A DNA stretch of 64,000 nucleotides from Dermacentor variabilis (taxonomy: Eukaryota; Arthropoda; Arachnida; Ixodida; Ixodidae), in assembly GCF_050947875.1 (NCBI RefSeq), contig NC_134574.1, forward strand, positions 103,672,469 through 103,736,468, in the 5' to 3' direction. Shown piece after piece: positions 58,621 to 64,000 of the stretch. The translations under genes and the position numbers were made by a program. How positions within the stretch are numbered: position 1 is the first letter of the stretch; every line of letters starts with the position of its first letter. A model generated the notes under the pieces. It ran no database searches. It worked only from the letters and a program-made list of their open reading frames with translations, and had not been told where the DNA came from.

Positions 58621-59864
58621 TGCCACGTTCACGCGCACCACCAGGAGAAGGAGCATGTCGCAGGTTACGATGATGATAACTTGTCGCGTGTTGCAGGTTA
58701 CGATGATGATAACTTGTCGCGTCAAAGAAAAGGGTTAAGCGTAGTTAAAAGCCATCAGTGAATGAAAACGAAGCGAATTACGTATAATGTACCGACACGA
58801 GGACGTGTACGTGTTGCCATTTACAGCTTTATCAAGGACACAAGGCGACTACTTTTGTCAAATTTACCAAGATGTTTAATTATTCTTTCATTGTGTGTTT
58901 TGGCTATTTTATATCAGAAGCTTTCAATTTTAACTTCTATATTTGCGCAATGTTTACTGTTTCACGCATAGTTCGGTGTTCCAAGTTTGAATCCTGTCCT
59001 TCCAGTCGTAAGTAAACGACCTTGATTCGCGATTCCTGAACGGTCGGTTTTCGTCTGGCTCTTTATCGCGATCACAAACTGTCGAGCGCCCATGATTTGA
59101 GGTATACAGGTTAGAGCCTGCATCGCACTGTCAGCCGCACCAGGATATGAAACGCCCCATCAAATCGGTGTGTGAAGCGCGCAGCTCCGCCACTGCATTG
59201 ACTGCGTGTTTGAGAGCAGCGCTGCCGTGTTGCGCAAGCAGCATGGACGCATCGCGATCTTAAAATTTAAGCCCAAGAAGCACTCTTACAGATACACGGA
59301 AGCAGAACGACGCGATCACTGAGCTATCGCTGTGGGTCTGTCTGTTCTCAATGGCTTGGAGAAGGTCTGTTTTACTTTCGCGTGACTCTATCCATGCGAG
59401 GGCGACACATTTTGTTACCTGCTGACACCAGTTTCTCGCGCTTAAGTGTGAAACATCTCTCAGCAGGAGTCTGTCTGGCTGGGTCGAAAATACTAGAAGC
59501 GAGAACTGCCCCAGCGAAGGTTAAGTTGCTGAACGTCGGGAACTTCTTAAGGAGCTTGGCCAGAAAAGTTGTCGCTTCTAACGTTCCTCGTTCTCCATGT
59601 CGAACGCACGTGGTTCACTAAGAGGCTCCTTTCCATGGCGTCTAAACTGAACTCGTAATGTGTTGTAGTGTATTTAGAACGCAGTCTAGTCGATGGTGCG
59701 TGCAGTTCACAAAGTAAGCGACGCACGTGCTACGTAAAACATTTATTACATCCTGGCGAATTCGAAACACTAAAGTTCAACGTAAGTTGTATTATGGAAA
59801 CCGCTGCAACGTTTACAACTGCTGGTCGATGCTGCGAACAGATGACCCATAGTTCGCGAATTCG

Positions 59865-60881
59865 TCACCTGCGCGTCGCCGGCCCGGCTCTATCAATTGC
59901 AGAAATCAGCACCCGAAGGACTTGCGTCAAAGCAAACCGGCGGCGTGAATGCCGGCGACAGTGGTCAGGCGCAGCGCCACCCGGAAATGTCTGGCTGCTT
60001 CTGCGGAGTCTCGCCCACTTGAAGGCGCAGATAATGCAAAGGCTGGCTGGCACGGAACGAGATGTATGCGTTTCTGCAGCGCGACGCGACGGGGGTGCTT
60101 CCTCTGCAGCCACAAGCGGTGGTAGTCGCGAGCGCCTGGATGTGGGAAACAGCCGGTTAGAAGCACGAGGGCAGACGACGCGCTGACGGAGACAGACGGA
60201 GTCGACCAGCTTGTCTGGTCCCGAAACAGACGACAAAAGCCGTGGCGTCGTCTCACGTCCAAGCGTTCCGGCACCTTGTGTAGTCTGGTTGTCTTCTAGT
60301 GTTGGCTTCCTCTCGCGCCTCTTGAATATCTGGCTCGGAAAGACGGTGACGCGTTCTGCAGAGTTGGCGATACGCGCAGCGTCTCGAGCTTTTTTTGTAG
60401 CAAACGGCTTCCGAGACCTGTCTCGTAGCTGAGGAAAGCCCCACGGCATGGAGGGCGAGCCGGTCATGTGATTAGGTGTCTCATAGAGGCCATTTTCTAG
60501 AGGCGAACGCAGGTTCTTTTTCATGAAGCGTAACTGTGGGTCGGTGAGGCTCTGAAAACAGCGTGGTAGCCTGGACGGCGAGTTTGGCACTCTCACTCCA
60601 GCTTGGCGTTGTGAGCCTTCGAGTTGCGAGCCGTTGGCGTGGAAGACGGGTTTCATCCACAAAAGCAGCGACGAAGTCTCAAACCCAAATCTGCTGCCGT
60701 AGGCTGGCTTCTTGGCACCCGCGATATTTGTCACCCGTTGTCCAGGGTACCGCCGTCGGCAGCTCCGGAATCCGGCCACCGCCCACAGCTGGCTCCGAGC
60801 GATGTGGCGCCGGATCTTCAAGCGTGGACATCGAGGAAAGCTACAGCCACGACGCAATCGTTTGAGCTTGCCTGGATTCAT
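59865..60881 (-). CDS. G10: G-family member, 338-codon ORF
   Basis: Product unknown. ATG 60881 (M-N-P-G) is the family start; the frame is open about 40 codons further upstream (PQLARKRTTKQSA) and resembles the G1 N-terminus there, but has no ATG. Segments: RRHIARSQLWAVAGFRSCRR, PAYGSRFGFETSSLLLWMKP, RFMKKNLRSPLENGLYETPN, FKRRERKPTLEDNQ. It is about 20 codons longer than G2/G6 at the C-terminus because their stop lies earlier. Upstream block 61136-61165; AATAAA on the minus strand at 59742-59747. It is clearly more diverged from G2/G6 than those are from each other (about 14 differences against 1 in a 120-bp sample). Confidence 0.45.
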   Translation of the reverse strand: MNPGKLKRLRRGCSFPRCPRLKIRRHIARSQLWAVAGFRSCRRRYPGQRVTNIAGAKKPAYGSRFGFETSSLLLWMKPVFHANGSQLEGSQRQAGVRVPNSPSRLPRCFQSLTDPQLRFMKKNLRSPLENGLYETPNHMTGSPSMPWGFPQLRDRSRKPFATKKARDAARIANSAERVTVFPSQIFKRRERKPTLEDNQTTQGAGTLGRETTPRLLSSVSGPDKLVDSVCLRQRVVCPRASNRLFPTSRRSRLPPLVAAEEAPPSRRAAETHTSRSVPASLCIICAFKWARLRRSSQTFPGGAAPDHCRRHSRRRFALTQVLRVLISAIDRAGPATRR

Positions 60882-61388
60882 GGCGGATTGCTTAGTGGTT
60901 CGTTTTCTTGCAAGCTGTGGCAGGTAATAGGGAACAAAGCTTTGCAGCGGAAGACGTCTTGCCTGGCTGCTTGAACGTGACGATCGCTTAAGGATCTCGT
61001 CCACTGGCGGTTGTAAGGCCTTTATAGCGTCGTCCTGATCGCGAAGCTGCTCGGAGAGCCTTGTTCAGATGCGACGAAGACGGTGGGCCTGAAGTATGCA
61101 GTGGCCTTCGGCAAGCGGCACGCAGTCAAGAAGGACGGCGACAGCGAAGCGAAATCGAACGTCTCGAGGTCGGGGCCACGTTCACGCGCACATGACGATG
61201 ATGATAGTTCGCCACGGCAAAGAAAATGAAGAATTCTTGAGAACTCCGTAGAGTCTGCAGGTCCATTGCTTGAATTACAAATCCATCACCGACGGAAAAC
61301 GTCTGTCTGGTTAAATTTGCAAGATAATCACTTGCTTCTGTCAGTTCAATTGTTTATCTCTTGTCTTTTATAAAAATTCTCTCTCTCT

Positions 61389-61498
<110 letters not shown>

Positions 61499-61612
61499 GG
61501 ATTTTTATTATTTCGACAGCCTGCCTTTAGACATAATAAATGCGTGGTTAATTCGTCGAGTTGTAGTACCGACAGTGATGTGCCGTGGATGTAGGCTAAG
61601 AGTTGAATATCA

Positions 61613-61797
61613 AATTAGTAAGTAAGTAAGTAAGCAAGTAAGTAAGTAAATAAGTAACTAAGTAAGTGCTTTGTTTCCCATATACAACAAACATTTAAAT
61701 ATAGACAGGTCTTGAGGAAAAAAGCTGCGTGAGCAGCTTGACTAAGTCCTAAAATCCATTTTATGGCAGCAGCTGGGGGAACAGGGGGAATTGGGTG
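61613..61797 (-). mobile_element. Retroposon tail with (TTAC)n, unit 3 only
   Basis: A (GTAA)n tract at 61617-61668 on the + strand (a (TTAC)n tail on the minus strand) followed by about 120 bp of unrelated sequence. It interrupts a segment that is continuous in unit 2 (AATATCAAATTTTATGTGTT). Probably a short 5'-truncated non-LTR retroposon. Confidence 0.55.
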
Positions 61798-61838
61798 TGT
61801 TATCGCCTTAATTCGCGCGCAAGCTCACGGTGGCTTGC

Positions 61839-62747
61839 GAGAGAGAGATATATATATAATTTAATTGAAAGAAGGCAGTGAGGTGGGCCTGAGCTAAGGT
61901 GTTCTAGTCTGCTACTCTGCATAGGGGGAGGGGGAACGGGGACATAAAGATGTGATGAGGGATGATGATGACATAGCAAGAGGGATGCGCAAACGTGAAA
62001 GCAAGTTCAACACTCTGATGATAAACATTCACAAATGTCATCCATGAAATCACAATCAGGTTTCGCCTCAAGTCTGTAGCCACCAATTTGAGTGAACTTA
62101 AAAATAGAGGCGTTAGGACGAAGGTGGTGTGGGCCTCCCCTGCGTGAACAGCACAAGCGCCAAACAAAATCTTTGTAGCATATAAAAAGCTGCGATAAGC
62201 GGCTCTAGCACGGCGAGCACTTGTAGGGCCGGAGTCTCGAGACCACTGAGAATCACGCGCATTGATTCTACTAGGTGTTTCAGCATTTTCTGTACACTCT
62301 CCTTCTCATTGTGTTCATCTCCTTGCTTGCCCGTAGTGCCACCGGTTTCATTGGGCCTATAATTATTGGCTTCATGGCGCAGCCGACCGCTAGTGCCCGC
62401 TGGCATGGCCGTGGGCCTAGAGGGCAGCATAGGCCATTCCGTGTCTGTATCAGCCGGTGGAGGTGAATGTTTGCCGCGTGCTCTCGTCGACCTTGAATTA
62501 TCAGTAGACACCGTTACCGTCCTGGATGCACGCACAGGCAGAGGTGGTCGTGGTACCTGTGCCACGCTAGGTAGTTCTCCTGAAATGCTTTTGTGATGCT
62601 TCTGTCGCGAGCGTTGGTCACTTTGGCGAACAGATCGAGCAGCTTCTTTACGTGAAGATTGGTCTCTTGCCATTTTTCGAAGCATACGAACCTCCCATTT
62701 CATCTTCAGGCATTCCTTCGAAGTCGCTTCGTGAGAGCAGGTACAGT
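61839..62747 (-). mobile_element. ORF1-only LINE-like insertion with 8-bp target duplication
   Basis: A 0.9-kb insertion flanked by TGGCTTGC at 61831-61838 and 62748-62755; the uninterrupted site in unit 2 reads TGGGTTGC. On the minus strand ATG 62703 opens a complete 196-codon frame ending at 62113: basic N-terminus (MKWEVRMLRKMARDQSSRKE), Pro/Ser-rich middle, and a conserved helical end VQKMLKHLVESMRVILSGLE and LQVLAVLEPLIAAF. It resembles the ORF1 of tick I-type LINEs, but no endonuclease or RT follows. The 3' end is (AT)n(CT)n. Confidence 0.6.
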
Positions 62748-63090
62748 TGGCTTGCCACTTGCGCTATAGTATCCAGCTGCGCCTGGTTTCATCACGAAAA
62801 TGACGACCGAAAAAGGGGCCTCATCACGCTGTGATGAATGAGCTCAATCTAGTTCCACGCACTATTGTTAGTGTGAGCCGGCGAAAGTGAGCCTCGTATT
62901 GAGTATTCGAGGTCTGCTGCAGAGATCGTACAATCTCGTGTATCGTCTCGGGACGCGCTCCTCCATTTTGAGGGGCAATTCTTCGTTTCAGTTGCAGGGT
63001 CGATATTGAGGGCTTTTTCTGATTCTTCAAAACCAGCTGCATCCCGTTCCAGAATGGTGAACGTCGAGACCAACGACACGTACCCTTTCT

Positions 63091-64000
63091 ACTTCAGGCA
63101 ACGGGGCACCTTCCGTGAAGGTGTGGAAAATTAACTTGAAGTACGCATTCTGGACCAGAATTGCTGGCTACTTGGGTAACGCGATGGGCCTAATATTATC
63201 TAACACATAACCATCGCCCGGACTTTACAAATGCAAGGGTATGACCTCGGCAATATTGCACTAGAGTGAAAGCCATGTCCATCTGACGAAATAATATATG
63301 ACGTCTAATAAATAATCTTGTGATACGTTGCACAAAATCTTCAACATGGAAGAAGTGGTGTTGCCGGGGTACGGAGCCGTTGATGGGAAGCCTTGTAAAA
63401 CATCTGATAATTGAGACTTGGAGATTTCCGTGAAATCTTCGTTAGTTGGTGATAATAATGGAGCTAATGGAAGTTGGGACAAAATCGAAGTTCTAACCCT
63501 CTAGCGATTACCTCCAATGAATCCTTTATTTCTTCGTGAGACAAAACTGCGTATTCTGCATTCATCGGCCGCGGAATCACTTTCTTGGCGCGCAGAAAGC
63601 TCTACAGTGTGCGTTTATTATTTGATGTAGAAATAAATTCTAAATGCTGAATGTCGTACTCATCCTTTCCCTTCAACAATGTACTTCTGAAAGTACCTGC
63701 ATAGAATTTATAGACCGTCCACTTTTGACAGTTTTCATCATGAAATAGTTTCTGCCCAGCTGCGTTCCTTCGCCTGTAGTCACGCGAACAATTGTCATTC
63801 CACCAAAGAGAAGAATTCGTTTTAACTAATTGTGCCACAAATTCAGGTTTTCCCCGGTACTCTCTTAAAACAGAATAAATACCCAATGCTTTCGACTGAA
63901 ACTAGCATCAATCGGTCAGAGACGCCAATGAGGATCGCTAGGAATTTTGAAATTTACGGTTATATTAAAACTACGCGCATCAGAAACTGAGGAGCTTACT
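63091..64000. repeat. Start of tandem array unit 4
   Basis: Collinear with 16802-17800 and 42732-43720. It contains the LINE linker/RT fragment on the minus strand (about 63230-63890: KTNSSLWWNDNCSRDYRRRN, KGKDEYDIQHLEFISTSNNK, SQLSDVLQGFPSTAPYPGNT), here without the 95-bp internal duplication. The MITE is absent at its left edge. It is more diverged than units 2 and 3 are from each other, and runs off the window. Confidence 0.8.

Overview
The window is eukaryotic, arthropod repeat-rich DNA, most likely from a hard (ixodid) tick. The grounds are sequence types I recognise by eye, not a search: three copies of the tick tRNA-related SINE known as Ruka, a second tRNA-headed SINE with an AT-rich tail, many fragments of tick-like I-type, CR1/L2-type and RTE-type non-LTR retrotransposons, mariner elements, and long (AT)n, (AC)n, (AAAT)n and (AATC)n microsatellites. 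I see no conventional conserved host gene, no rRNA and no CRISPR.

Layout. 1-2.1 kb holds nothing I can name. 2.17-6.4 kb is a full-length but decayed I-type LINE on the + strand. From about 9.25 kb onward the window is a tandem array of large units, phased here at a MITE insertion site: unit 1 (partial) 9.25-16.80, unit 2 16.80-42.73, unit 3 42.73-63.09, and the start of unit 4 from 63.09 kb. Unit 2 is longer (25.9 against 20.4 kb) mainly because it carries a 4.5-kb CR1-like LINE and a 1.4-kb LINE fragment that unit 3 lacks. A complete unit reads: LINE linker/RT fragment; a 2.6-kb inverted repeat containing two convergent members of an unknown gene-like family; about 2 kb of empty DNA; an RTE fragment with a tRNA-like head; LINE tail fragments around a mariner; a Ruka SINE; another LINE tail; two more family members on the minus strand; microsatellites and SINE; MITE site.

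The most interesting content is the gene-like family, called here the G family: ten copies (G1-G10). Each copy has a conserved upstream block, and a conserved AATAAA poly(A) signal with conserved sequence after it lies about 1.4-1.7 kb downstream. Seven copies have an ORF of about 300-340 codons with the same start codon. I recognise no domain, and coding status is open. Second is the CR1-like LINE at 38.18-42.68 kb. It has a duplicated 5' UTR monomer, an ORF1 that begins with a canonical 2A-type peptide, and ORF1 and ORF2 in one frame separated by a single TAG; one further stop codon in each ORF and one frameshift break it. Third, the array is mosaic: units 2 and 3 are nearly identical around the mariner, while units 1 and 2 are nearly identical over G2/G6. 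This points to gene conversion or unequal exchange.
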